From JAQVSH01 sp964451605 (lineage in GTDB: Bacteria; Bacteroidota; Bacteroidia; Bacteroidales; UBA4181): a stretch of DNA of 14,234 nucleotides. This document shows, piece after piece, positions 1 through 8,104 of this stretch; positions within the stretch are counted from its first letter, which is position 1, and every line of letters begins with the position of its first letter. A program made the translations under genes and the position numbers. The DNA lies in NCBI GenBank assembly GCA_964451605.1, contig CAYVJA010000063.1, forward strand, positions 1-14,234, written 5' to 3'. The notes below the pieces were generated by a model. The model saw only the letters and a program-made list of their open reading frames with translations. It had not been told where the DNA came from and made no database searches.

Positions 1-144
1 CCTTCATCCTTGCCCGCTTATCTGAATCCGGTCTTCATGGCGTATCAGGACCTCTCCTGAAAAGGTCCGGCCGGGATTGTGCAGGAACGGCAAAAAGTGT
101 AACTTTGAAGTTTGTAACAATTCTAACTATTAATTGATTCCGTC
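1..144. other. Upstream region of secA, no gene assigned
   Basis: This stretch holds the secA promoter and leader. One plus-strand frame is open from the window edge to a TGA at 58-60 and could be the last 19 residues of an upstream gene, but another frame is open as far as position 143 and neither has recognisable sequence. I therefore assign no coding function. A short inverted repeat (48-53 with 63-68, loop of 9) lies in it without a following T-tract. Confidence 0.4.
77..107 (+). promoter_or_regulatory. Bacteroides-type promoter for secA
   Basis: A TTG at 77-79 is followed after 20 nt by TAACTTTG at 100-107. This fits the Bacteroidota primary sigma consensus (-33 TTTG or TTG, -7 TAnnTTTG, spacer about 19-21). 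Transcription would begin near 112-115, giving a leader of roughly 30 nt before the secA ATG. The match is seen in the sequence; its activity is inferred. Confidence 0.65.
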
Positions 145-3100
145 ATGGGTATTCTCGATAAAATTCTCCTCTCGTTATTTGGTAATAAGGCACAGCGCGA
201 CTTAAAAGAAATAGAGCCGTATGTAAAAGCCATTCAGGAGGCTTATGGTGGCGTTGCCGCGCTCTCGAACGACGAACTGCGTGCACTCTCGGCCGATATC
301 CGTAATCAGGTACGGGGTTCATTGCAGGAACAGGAGTCCGAGATTGAGCGCTTAAAGGCGGAGGCAGAATCGAGTCAGGCCGATCCCGATGCAGTAGAGG
401 AGATCTATTCGCGCATCGATAAAATTGAGAAAGAGATAAACCTGAAAATTGAGGATAAACTGAATGAGGTTCTTCCTGTGGTCTTTTCCATTGTTAAAGA
501 GACGGCTAAACGTTTCAAGGAAAATGAGACGCTCGATGTTACAGCTACCCAATTCGATCGCGATTTGGCGGCAACCAAAAATCATGTAACCATTTCGGGC
601 GAACGAGCGCTTTGGAAAAACCGTTGGTTAGCCGGGGGTAACGAGATTGTCTGGGACATGGTGCACTACGATGTGCAGCTTATCGGCGGTGTGGTTCTTC
701 ATCAGGGTAAGATTGCCGAAATGGCCACCGGCGAAGGGAAAACGCTTGTCGCTACCTTGCCTGTCTTTTTGAATGCGCTTGCCGGACGCGGAGTCCATGT
801 GGTAACTGTGAATGACTATCTGGCCAAGCGCGACTCCGAATGGATGGGGCCCATCTATGAGTTTCACGGTTTGTCGGTAGACTGTATCGATAAACATCAG
901 CCCAATTCGGAGGCACGCCGTAAAGCCTACAATGCCGATATCACCTTTGGGACCAATAATGAGTTCGGTTTCGATTATCTGCGCGACAATATGGCCATCA
1001 GCATGGAAGATCTGGTGCAGCGAAAGCACCATTATGCCATTGTCGATGAGGTCGACTCCGTGTTGATTGATGATGCCCGTACCCCTTTGATTATTTCGGG
1101 TCCGGTTCCCAGGGGCGAAAACCAACTTTTCGAGGACTACAAGGCGCAGGTCGACGAGCTGGTGACTCAACAGCGCCATCTGGTGACCCAAATTTTGGCC
1201 GATGCCAAATCGTTGATAGCCAAAGGCGATCAGGAAAAGGGCGGTCTTCTTCTTTTGCGGGCTCATAAAGGTCTGCCCAAGAATAAGGCGCTGATCAAGT
1301 TCTTGAGCGAACCGGGAATCAAACAGCTCCTGATTAAAACGGAGAATTTCTATATGCAGGAGAATAACAAGAATATGCATATAGCTACCGATCCGCTCTT
1401 TTTTGTAATTGATGAGAAGAACAACACCATAGATCTTACCGACAAAGGGCACGAACGGCTTTCGGCGCGTACCGGCGATTCCAACTTTTTTGTGATGCCC
1501 GATATCGGTACTGTGGTGGCCGATCTGGAGAAAGCCGGTCTCCCGGCCGAAGAGAAAGTTATCCGGAAAGATGAACTGATACGTGATTACGCCATTAAAT
1601 CGGAGCGCATTCATACGGTAACGCAACTGTTGAAAGCCTATACCCTTTTCGAGAAGGATGTGGAGTATGTGGTTATCGAGAATAAGGTGAAGATTGTCGA
1701 TGAACAGACCGGTCGTATTATGGAGGGGCGCCGCTACTCCGACGGTTTGCATCAGGCCATCGAAGCCAAAGAGAGTGTGAAGGTTGAGGCTGCCACGCAG
1801 ACCATGGCAACCATCACGCTGCAGAACTACTTCCGTATGTATCACAAGTTGGCCGGTATGACCGGTACGGCCGAAACGGAAGCAGGCGAGCTTTGGAATA
1901 TCTATAAACTGGATGTAGTGGTGATCCCCACCAATCGGCCGATTGTTCGGAATGATAATGAAGATCTGGTGTATCGCACCAAAAGGGAGAAATACAATGC
2001 GGTGATTGCCGAGATTGTCAGCCTGGTAGAAAAAGGGAGGCCCGTGCTCGTGGGTACCACTTCGGTGGAGACCTCCGAGCTCTTAAGCCGAATGCTTACC
2101 ATGCGCAATATAAAGCATAACGTTCTGAATGCCAAGATGCATCAGCGTGAGGCAGAGATCGTGGCGGAGGCCGGTAGAGCCGGAACGGTTACCATCGCTA
2201 CCAACATGGCCGGTCGTGGTACCGATATCAAACTGACCGCCGAGGTGCGTGAAGCCGGGGGGTTGGCCATTATTGGTACAGAGCGGCATGAATCGAGGCG
2301 TGTCGACCGTCAGTTGCGGGGCCGTTCCGGTCGGCAGGGCGATCCCGGTACGTCGCAGTTTTTTGTTTCGCTCGAAGATGATCTGATGCGTCTGTTCGGG
2401 TCGCAACGTATTGCCGGTTTGATGGATAAGATGGGGTTCAAGGAGGGAGAGGTGATTCAACACTCCATGATTACCAAATCGATTGAACGGGCACAGAAAA
2501 AGGTCGAAGAGAACAACTTCGGAATTCGTAAGCGGTTGCTCGAATACGATGATGTGATGAACTCACAGCGCGAAGTAATCTATACCAAGCGACGCCATGC
2601 CCTCGACGGTGAGCGGGTAGGTATCGATATTTCGAATATGATGTACGATGTGGTTGAACTTTTGGTGAACCAATACCACGAAGCCTCCGATTTTGAAGGA
2701 TTCCGTATGGATGTCATCAAGTATTTCTCGATCGACATTGATATGCCGGCCGCCGACTTCCTGAAAGCCAAACCCGAAGCTTTGACCGAAGAGGTGATGA
2801 AGATGGTCAGAGAGGCGTATGTGAGAAAATCGGATCTGATGCGTTCGCAGACGCTTCCCGTTATCAGGAATGTGTACGAAACACATGGGGCCAACTATGA
2901 AAATATTGTGGTGCCTATTACCGATGGCCTCCGTATGTTCCAGATTCTTACCAATCTCAAAAAGTCGTACGAATCGGAGTGCCGCGAATTGGTTCGCTCA
3001 CTCGAAAAGTCGGTGGTTCTCCTGACAGTCGATGAGGCGTGGAAGGAGCATCTGCGCGAACTCGACGAGCTGAAGCAATCGGTACAGAATGCAACCTACG

Positions 3101-3480
3101 AACAGAAGGATCCGCTATTGATTTATAAGTTTGAGTCGTTCGAACTGTTCCGGACCATGGTGCAGAAGATGAACGGAGATGTGGTGTCGCTTTTGATGAA
3201 GAGCCGTATTCCTATCAGGGAGGCCGATGAGGTACAGAGTGCGCAGCGTAAAAAGTTGGATATGAGTCGTATGCAGACTCAGAAGCACGATTACGGCAGA
3301 GGCCAGGGAGAGGCGCAGAGTGCAGCCCGCACTGCCATTCAAAGTGCAGGGCAGCAGGATACCCGCGAAGCACAACGACACACGCCGGTTACGGTGGAGA
3401 AACGGGTGGGGCGTAATGATCCCTGCCCATGCGGAAGCGGAAAGAAATTTAAGAACTGCCATGGCATAGGTACTGTCTGA
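145..3480 (+). CDS. secA: Preprotein translocase ATPase SecA
   Basis: SecA is the ATPase motor that binds preproteins and drives them through the SecYEG channel at the inner membrane. The 1111-residue product has the Walker A motif MATGEGKT at 193-200, the DEAD-like box VDEVDSVLID at about 300-309, the helicase motifs TNMAGRGTD and QLRGRSGRQG, and a C-terminal zinc/SecB-binding tail with C1094, C1096, C1105 and H1106. It is about 210 residues longer than E. coli SecA. Much of the excess is an insertion of roughly residues 341-417, between the DEAD box and the preprotein cross-linking region, which is typical of Bacteroidota as far as I know. The ATG at 145 gives the usual N-terminus (MGILDKILLSLFGNK) and lies about 30 nt after a predicted transcription start. 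The symporter gene follows after 85 nt. Confidence 0.98.
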   Translation: MGILDKILLSLFGNKAQRDLKEIEPYVKAIQEAYGGVAALSNDELRALSADIRNQVRGSLQEQESEIERLKAEAESSQADPDAVEEIYSRIDKIEKEINLKIEDKLNEVLPVVFSIVKETAKRFKENETLDVTATQFDRDLAATKNHVTISGERALWKNRWLAGGNEIVWDMVHYDVQLIGGVVLHQGKIAEMATGEGKTLVATLPVFLNALAGRGVHVVTVNDYLAKRDSEWMGPIYEFHGLSVDCIDKHQPNSEARRKAYNADITFGTNNEFGFDYLRDNMAISMEDLVQRKHHYAIVDEVDSVLIDDARTPLIISGPVPRGENQLFEDYKAQVDELVTQQRHLVTQILADAKSLIAKGDQEKGGLLLLRAHKGLPKNKALIKFLSEPGIKQLLIKTENFYMQENNKNMHIATDPLFFVIDEKNNTIDLTDKGHERLSARTGDSNFFVMPDIGTVVADLEKAGLPAEEKVIRKDELIRDYAIKSERIHTVTQLLKAYTLFEKDVEYVVIENKVKIVDEQTGRIMEGRRYSDGLHQAIEAKESVKVEAATQTMATITLQNYFRMYHKLAGMTGTAETEAGELWNIYKLDVVVIPTNRPIVRNDNEDLVYRTKREKYNAVIAEIVSLVEKGRPVLVGTTSVETSELLSRMLTMRNIKHNVLNAKMHQREAEIVAEAGRAGTVTIATNMAGRGTDIKLTAEVREAGGLAIIGTERHESRRVDRQLRGRSGRQGDPGTSQFFVSLEDDLMRLFGSQRIAGLMDKMGFKEGEVIQHSMITKSIERAQKKVEENNFGIRKRLLEYDDVMNSQREVIYTKRRHALDGERVGIDISNMMYDVVELLVNQYHEASDFEGFRMDVIKYFSIDIDMPAADFLKAKPEALTEEVMKMVREAYVRKSDLMRSQTLPVIRNVYETHGANYENIVVPITDGLRMFQILTNLKKSYESECRELVRSLEKSVVLLTVDEAWKEHLRELDELKQSVQNATYEQKDPLLIYKFESFELFRTMVQKMNGDVVSLLMKSRIPIREADEVQSAQRKKLDMSRMQTQKHDYGRGQGEAQSAARTAIQSAGQQDTREAQRHTPVTVEKRVGRNDPCPCGSGKKFKNCHGIGTV

Positions 3481-3565
3481 CAGCCATTGCTATTGTATGG
3501 CCGTTCTCTCTTTTGCGTTAGAACCGGTTAGGTGAGTATAGGGATTTTGAAGTAAACGGTTTGTT

Positions 3566-4852
3566 ATGAAGCCTGTCAGAGCCTCTCTTTTTACCTGGAT
3601 TCTTGTAGGCATGTTGCTGGGAGCCCTTTTTGGCTGGGCTGCGGTGCAATTCGGCTTCTCTGCTTTTGTAACCGACTATGTAAAACCTCTGGGAACCATC
3701 TTTCTGAATCTGCTGAAGCTGATTGCAGTGCCTCTGGTTTTTGTGTCGTTGGTGGTTGGTATCACCTCTATGGCCAGTATGGCCAATCTTTCCAGGATAG
3801 CTTTAAAGGTATTTGGCCTCTACTTAGGCACTACAGCATTGGCTGTAGTAATGGCTTTGGGCTGTGTGTCGCTAATTAAACCCGGTTCAGGCTTTCCCCG
3901 CGAAAGTGTTCTCTCCTTGCAGAGTGATTCACTGACGATTCCGGGTGTAGAGACCGGGGCTCGTTTGGAAGATGCCGGGCCCATGCAATTTTTGGTCGAC
4001 ATCGTTCCATCGAATCTGGTCCAATCATGGACCGACAATTCGAATATGTTGCAAATCATCTTTTTTGCCATCCTCTTTTCGCTGGCAGTTGTACAATTGC
4101 CGCGCGAAAAGACAGAGCCCGTCCGCACTTTCTTTGCCGGTATAGACGCCATTCTGTTACAAATCATTCAAATGGTGATGCGATTTGCCCCTGTTGGAGT
4201 ATTTGCATTGATGGCAGCACTCTTAACCGACTTTTCTGCTTCGCCTGCTCTCTTTTCCTCTCTCGGATGGTATGTTTTTACCGTTCTGTTGGGCCTAAGC
4301 GTGATGCTATGGGTGATTTATCCGTTGCTGATAGGGCTTTTCAGCCGTATTCCTATCCCCAGTTTTTTTAGAAAGATATTTCCGGTTCAGGTGATGGCAT
4401 TCTCTACCAGTTCGAGTGCTTCGACACTCCCTTTTACCCTTCGGCAAACTATAACCCAAATGAAGGTTTCCCCCGAGATTGCAGGCTTTTCGCTGCCAAC
4501 GGGTGTTACCATTAACATGGATGGCACCTCTGTCTATCAAGTTGTGGCCATTGTCTTTATTGCAGAGGCCTTTGCCATTGATCTCAGCTTCTCACAGCAA
4601 CTATTGCTGATTCTTATGACTATTCTCAGTTCGATAGGTACCCCCGGGATTCCGGGCGGCAGTATTGTGATGATTATGGCCGTGATGTCGATGCTCAACA
4701 TCCCGACAGAGGGATTAGCGCTGGTTATGGGCGTAGACAGGCTACTTGATATGTTTCGCACCGTGGTGAACGTTACCGGCGATGTGACGGTTTCTGTTGT
4801 GGTTGCCCACAGTGAGAATGCTATCGACTATTCCGGAATAGAGGAGCCGTAA
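3566..4852 (+). CDS. Dicarboxylate/amino acid:cation symporter (DAACS family)
   Basis: This inner-membrane secondary transporter couples uptake of an acidic amino acid or C4-dicarboxylate to Na+ or H+. The 428-residue length and motifs fit the GltP/DctA/GltPh family: a serine-rich re-entrant hairpin HP1 (STSSSAS, 280-286), NMDGT (317-321), the HP2 hairpin GTPGIPGGS (358-366), and the last helix with D391, D395, R398, T399, N402 and D406. R398 corresponds to the arginine that contacts the substrate side-chain carboxylate in GltPh, so an acidic substrate is likelier than a neutral amino acid. The exact substrate cannot be read. It lies 85 nt after secA on the same strand; I see no clean TAnnTTTG box in that gap, so read-through from secA is possible but unproven. 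It converges with the yhcH-like gene across a 10-nt gap. Confidence 0.93.
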   Translation: MKPVRASLFTWILVGMLLGALFGWAAVQFGFSAFVTDYVKPLGTIFLNLLKLIAVPLVFVSLVVGITSMASMANLSRIALKVFGLYLGTTALAVVMALGCVSLIKPGSGFPRESVLSLQSDSLTIPGVETGARLEDAGPMQFLVDIVPSNLVQSWTDNSNMLQIIFFAILFSLAVVQLPREKTEPVRTFFAGIDAILLQIIQMVMRFAPVGVFALMAALLTDFSASPALFSSLGWYVFTVLLGLSVMLWVIYPLLIGLFSRIPIPSFFRKIFPVQVMAFSTSSSASTLPFTLRQTITQMKVSPEIAGFSLPTGVTINMDGTSVYQVVAIVFIAEAFAIDLSFSQQLLLILMTILSSIGTPGIPGGSIVMIMAVMSMLNIPTEGLALVMGVDRLLDMFRTVVNVTGDVTVSVVVAHSENAIDYSGIEEP

Positions 4853-4862
4853 CGAGTTTTGC

Positions 4863-5426
4863 TCAGTGCATTCCAATCTTCACCACCAGTTTCCGTATCT
4901 TACTGTTTTGTGAACTCTTTACTCCGGGACGATGGGCATCGGAGGGGAAGAAGATGAAGAAATTGCCCGGATTCGCCGTTGAAAGTTTTTCGGATGTGCT
5001 GGTCACAAACAGGATGTCTTTCTCCGGGTTGAAGGGTATCAAAGGGGTGGTGGTTTCCAGAGGAACACATCCCATTAACTCCTCTCCTTCAATTACATAT
5101 TGAAGGTCGATATAGGATTTGTGCGCCTCAAAACGTGCATCTTCGGGATTCTTCGAGGTATATTCCGAAATCAGGGCAAAGCAGTTCTCTTCCAGATCAA
5201 TCCTGCCCAACGGGAGTGATGACAAGTCGGTTCGTCCGAGAAATTCGAACGTCTTTTGCCAACGTTGTGGGAAGGCGTAATAGTGAAGGGCAAAGGCCCG
5301 CACATTGATACCCGGATCGGGAGTCAGATTAAGGCCACAGAGCCACTCTTTTTTTTGAAACCACTCTTCCAGAGCTTCATCGCTAAGGATTTCAGGATGG
5401 GCAGATAACAGGTTATTCTGTTTCAT
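4863..5426 (-). CDS. YhcH/YjgK/YiaL (DUF386) family protein, probable sugar anomerase
   Basis: The family has a cupin-like fold; E. coli YhcH (NanQ) is reported to interconvert sialic acid anomers, and EbgC is a related member. The 187-residue product carries the family core: FEAHKSYIDLQ (99-109, with H102), an EGEE segment at about 113-116, and FFPSDAHRPG (159-168, with H165), followed by K183 near the C-terminus. An N-terminal segment of about 60 residues precedes the core and makes it longer than the roughly 150-residue enterobacterial proteins. No signal peptide is visible, so it should be cytoplasmic. It starts 8 nt after the GH20 stop and is almost certainly co-transcribed with it, which suggests it handles a sugar released from the same glycan. 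The substrate (sialic acid, amino sugar or other) is inference. Confidence 0.88.
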   Translation of the reverse strand: MKQNNLLSAHPEILSDEALEEWFQKKEWLCGLNLTPDPGINVRAFALHYYAFPQRWQKTFEFLGRTDLSSLPLGRIDLEENCFALISEYTSKNPEDARFEAHKSYIDLQYVIEGEELMGCVPLETTTPLIPFNPEKDILFVTSTSEKLSTANPGNFFIFFPSDAHRPGVKSSQNSKIRKLVVKIGMH

Positions 5427-5434
5427 GACAGGGA

Positions 5435-7852
5435 TTATTGAGAAATAGCCGAATGGTTGTAATAGGGAGTAATCTCATCGAGACATATCATAGAGGGTTG
5501 CCCGGCAAGGGGATGGCCCGTAGGGCAGGGACCGGGATTTTTCAATTCCAGCCGTATAAATCGGGCTTCTGTCTCTGCCACAGGCACCCTGAGTGTAACG
5601 AGCGAAAGTTGGTTTTCGAAACTTTTTTCGGCGGGCAGTGCCAGTTCGCCGGCTTTGGTATACTCTTTTCCATCGGTCGAGAGATATACCACAATCAGAG
5701 AGGGTAGGTGAATAGATGCTCCGTTCCACAGCAGTGTTCCAATGGCCAGGGTATTAAAGAGAGAAGCATGCGGCAGGGTAAGTTCCAGCGATGCATCCGA
5801 TCCTTTCCACCAAACCCACTCCCCGTCGGTGTGCCGGTCGGATCCTCGTAACCCGTTGATTAATCTCTCCGGTTTACCCCCGTCGGTAGGGGTACTTTTG
5901 ATGGAGGCTCCGGTTGCGGCATGCCACAGGATGGGGAGTACCAGCTCCGAACCCATGGTCGCACCCTGCATAAAGGTGTTGGCACGTATTGTGGCGGAGA
6001 GGGCTCTTTCGGAATGGGGGCGTTGAAGCAGAATCGGCGTGGTGTAGCGTGTTGCACTGTCGGAGGGCTCAGATCCGTCGGTGGTATACCGAATGGATAG
6101 ATCGTTTCGTTGTGAGTAGAGGGTAACGAACAGCGAATCGCCTCTGGCCTCTGCCTGATGCGTGAGGTTATGGTGCGAGTTTGCCGGAGTCAGGCCCATC
6201 GCCAGGTATCTGGGCGTAAGCAGATCGAGCCGTTGCAGGAAATTTTGCCAGGCGGCCGAAGAGGTATCGGGCCGGCTCCAGGCTCTTTCGGCAAAAGCGG
6301 CCAACCTGGGAAACAGAAGATAGCTGATATCGGTCCAATCCGAAACAAACTCTGTGGGCAGAGAGGTTTCTATACCCAGGAGAAGATTGGCTGTGATGGA
6401 GGAGGTCGATTGGGGCAGCGGTTCGTAACGAAAAATGTTGAAGAGCGTATTATTGCCTTCGAAGGTTCGGGGTTCGAACCATTGGGGGCCCTGGTAACGG
6501 TTTAGAAAGAGGGGATCCTCGGGGTTCAGGATAAAAGGGTACCCCATAAAACCGGCCCGTAATCCCTCTGCTCCCCCACCTTTCCAGGCCATAATGGCCG
6601 ATCCCTGAGGCAGTTTGGCATCGACAAGATCGCCCCAGGCAATTACCTGTTTTCCTTTGCGGTTCAGGTAGGAGGCAACTCGTTGCATAAAGTAACCTCG
6701 CAAATCGTCGGTTCCATCGAGCATCTCTTTCCTGACTCGCGATTGACATCGCGGACAGCTTCTCCAGTAGGTCAGCGGGACCTCCCGCCCCCCTATGTGG
6801 ATATAAGGAGAGGGAAAGAGAGTAACCACTTCTGTGAGAATGGCTTGTAAAAAATAGAAGACATCCTCGTTGCCGGCACAGAAGACCACCTCCGATTGTT
6901 CTCCTCCCACCCCGGTGGCCACCGTTAAGGGTTTAGGTGCCACAGGGCAGGCCATTTGCGGGTAGGCAGCCAATGCGGCCAAAGCATGTGCCGGCATCTC
7001 GATTTCGGGAATCACTTCAATATTGCGTTCGGCAGCATAGGCAACAATTTCACGAACATCGCGCTGAGAATAGTACCCGCCCCGGGTGGCAATCTCCGAT
7101 GCCAAAGCCGGTAACCGGGCGGGGAAGTAACCGTCTCTGGCTACCCTCCATGCGCCCGTCTCAACCAGTTGGGGGTAGCGCTTTATCTCGAGGCGCCATC
7201 CCTGATCGTCGGTGAGATGCCAGTGGAATTTATTGATCTTGTGATAGGCCAGGAGGTCGAGGAGCCGAAAAATCTCCTCTTTCGGGACAAAACAGCGTGC
7301 CACATCCAGCATAAACCCTCTCCAGCCAAAGCGGGGCGAATCTTCTATCCGAACCGGGGCAATCAGAATTTCCTGTTGCTCTTTCTTATCCGATTTGAGT
7401 GTCCCCCCTGCACAGAGTAATGAGTCGATGGCTACGGGCATACAGCGCTGCAGGGTTTGCAGGGCGTAATGCAGTCCTCCCTTGCCGCGGGTGTGGATGA
7501 TGATTCTATTCGGCAGTACCTCAAGTCGATACGCCTCTTCGGGGAGTGTATTGTCGGTGAGTATGTCTATGGTTTCGGTTTTGGGCTCGCGACGCGACGG
7601 AAGGGTCTCCATTTTGGTCATGCCCTTCCATTGAAGCGCCTTGCTGATCCGCGAAGCGTAGGCTCTCACAATAAGTCGCTGATCGGCATTCGACGTCCGC
7701 CAGATTGTCTTTGCGGAGAGGCGGAAGGGTTCGGCCCCCATCTCAGTCTTAACCGGAAGGGGGATAAGAGGAAGTGCGTAGTTAGCAGACTCCTGCGCAA
7801 AGGTGAATCGGGCAACGCACAATAACAGAATGCAGAGAAGGCTACGGATCAT
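5435..7852 (-). CDS. Secreted GH20-family beta-N-acetylhexosaminidase-like protein with altered active site
   Basis: The ATG at 7852 gives an 805-residue protein with a clear signal peptide (residues 1-20, MIRSLLCILLLCVARFTFAQ) and no convincing lipobox, so a periplasmic or exported location is likely. An upstream GTG at 7939 would put 29 polar residues before the signal and is disfavoured. The order is an N-terminal GH20b-like domain (about 25-165), a GH20 barrel (about 170-525), then a chitobiase-C/Fn3-like segment (about 570-650) and an F5/8-type C domain (about 665-800). Family motifs include WRGFMLDVAR (R178), HWHLTDDQGWR (210-220) and PEIEMPAH (282-289). Typical GH20 enzymes release terminal GlcNAc or GalNAc using a substrate-assisted Asp-Glu pair. 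Here that motif reads IGGREV: Arg356 replaces the Asp and Glu357 is kept. WGD (406-408) stands where WDE is usual, FLN (449-451) where Y-x-D is usual, and LPTE (498-501) where LWTE is usual. Activity is therefore uncertain. Confidence 0.9.
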   Translation of the reverse strand: MIRSLLCILLLCVARFTFAQESANYALPLIPLPVKTEMGAEPFRLSAKTIWRTSNADQRLIVRAYASRISKALQWKGMTKMETLPSRREPKTETIDILTDNTLPEEAYRLEVLPNRIIIHTRGKGGLHYALQTLQRCMPVAIDSLLCAGGTLKSDKKEQQEILIAPVRIEDSPRFGWRGFMLDVARCFVPKEEIFRLLDLLAYHKINKFHWHLTDDQGWRLEIKRYPQLVETGAWRVARDGYFPARLPALASEIATRGGYYSQRDVREIVAYAAERNIEVIPEIEMPAHALAALAAYPQMACPVAPKPLTVATGVGGEQSEVVFCAGNEDVFYFLQAILTEVVTLFPSPYIHIGGREVPLTYWRSCPRCQSRVRKEMLDGTDDLRGYFMQRVASYLNRKGKQVIAWGDLVDAKLPQGSAIMAWKGGGAEGLRAGFMGYPFILNPEDPLFLNRYQGPQWFEPRTFEGNNTLFNIFRYEPLPQSTSSITANLLLGIETSLPTEFVSDWTDISYLLFPRLAAFAERAWSRPDTSSAAWQNFLQRLDLLTPRYLAMGLTPANSHHNLTHQAEARGDSLFVTLYSQRNDLSIRYTTDGSEPSDSATRYTTPILLQRPHSERALSATIRANTFMQGATMGSELVLPILWHAATGASIKSTPTDGGKPERLINGLRGSDRHTDGEWVWWKGSDASLELTLPHASLFNTLAIGTLLWNGASIHLPSLIVVYLSTDGKEYTKAGELALPAEKSFENQLSLVTLRVPVAETEARFIRLELKNPGPCPTGHPLAGQPSMICLDEITPYYNHSAISQ

Positions 7853-7880
7853 ACAGCAGGCGATTAGGCGAAACCAGTTC

Positions 7881-7888
7881 CAAAGGTA
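7881..7888 (-). promoter_or_regulatory. Possible -7 element for the GH20-yhcH operon
   Basis: On the minus strand this reads TACCTTTG, an exact TAnnTTTG match. A transcription start near 7874 would leave a leader of about 22 nt before the ATG at 7852. I find no TTTG or TTG about 20 nt upstream, so the -33 half is weak. Confidence 0.4.
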
Positions 7889-7909
7889 ATGCTTTCGGAC
7901 GGATTGTTT

Positions 7910-7917
7910 TACATTTG
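7910..7917 (+). promoter_or_regulatory. Possible -7 element for the small membrane ORF
   Basis: The plus strand reads TACATTTG, an exact TAnnTTTG match, placing transcription start near 7924, about 30 nt before the ATG at 7955. No clear -33 box is seen. It lies where the -33 region of the divergent GH20 promoter would be, so the two promoters would overlap face to face. Confidence 0.35.
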
Positions 7918-7954
7918 CAGTGGTTTTGCACTCAACCACCGGCTGTTTTACAGA

Positions 7955-8104
7955 ATGAAGCGCATGATAGATAATGTGATGGAATGGCTTTCCGAAACCG
8001 GCTTTCTTCGCCTTCTTGCGATAGGATTTCTGCTGATTTGCGGGGTTCTTTTCCTGCTATGGCTCTTTGTGATTCTTTACGAACTCTTTGTGGGTAAAAG
8101 ATAA
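7955..8104 (+). CDS. Possible 49-residue single-pass membrane protein
   Basis: I do not recognise a family. The predicted peptide has a polar N-terminus with three positive charges (MKRMIDNVMEWLSETGF), one strongly hydrophobic helix at about residues 18-43 with no charge until a single Glu near its end, and a basic end (VGKR). This is the layout of a small inner-membrane protein. The frame stays open upstream to 7889, but the ATG at 7955 is preferred because it follows a TACATTTG box by 37 nt. The gene is divergent from GH20, and its last 28 nt overlap the 3' end of pnuC on the other strand. It fills most of the 224-nt gap between pnuC and GH20. A chance frame is a real alternative because it is so short. 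Confidence 0.45.
   Translation: MKRMIDNVMEWLSETGFLRLLAIGFLLICGVLFLLWLFVILYELFVGKR

Noticed and set aside
48..68. Inverted repeat GGACCT/AGGTCC upstream of secA as a terminator
   Set aside because: The stem is only 6 bp with a 9-nt loop and there is no T-tract, so termination cannot be supported.
628..1845. A 405-codon open frame on the minus strand inside secA
   Set aside because: It is antisense to highly conserved SecA motifs, shows no recognisable domain, and is explained by codon bias of the sense gene.
3481..3565. A separate promoter for the symporter gene
   Set aside because: A TTTG occurs at 3512-3515, but no TAnnTTTG follows at the right distance; the nearest sequence (TATAGGGATTTTG) does not fit.
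4828..4841. Perfect 14-bp palindrome CTATTCCGGAATAG at the end of the symporter gene
   Set aside because: One palindrome of this length is expected by chance in a window of this size, and it lies within coding sequence.
7853..7939. Upstream GTG start for the GH20 gene at 7939
   Set aside because: It would place 29 polar residues before a clean signal peptide and would start upstream of the predicted transcription start.
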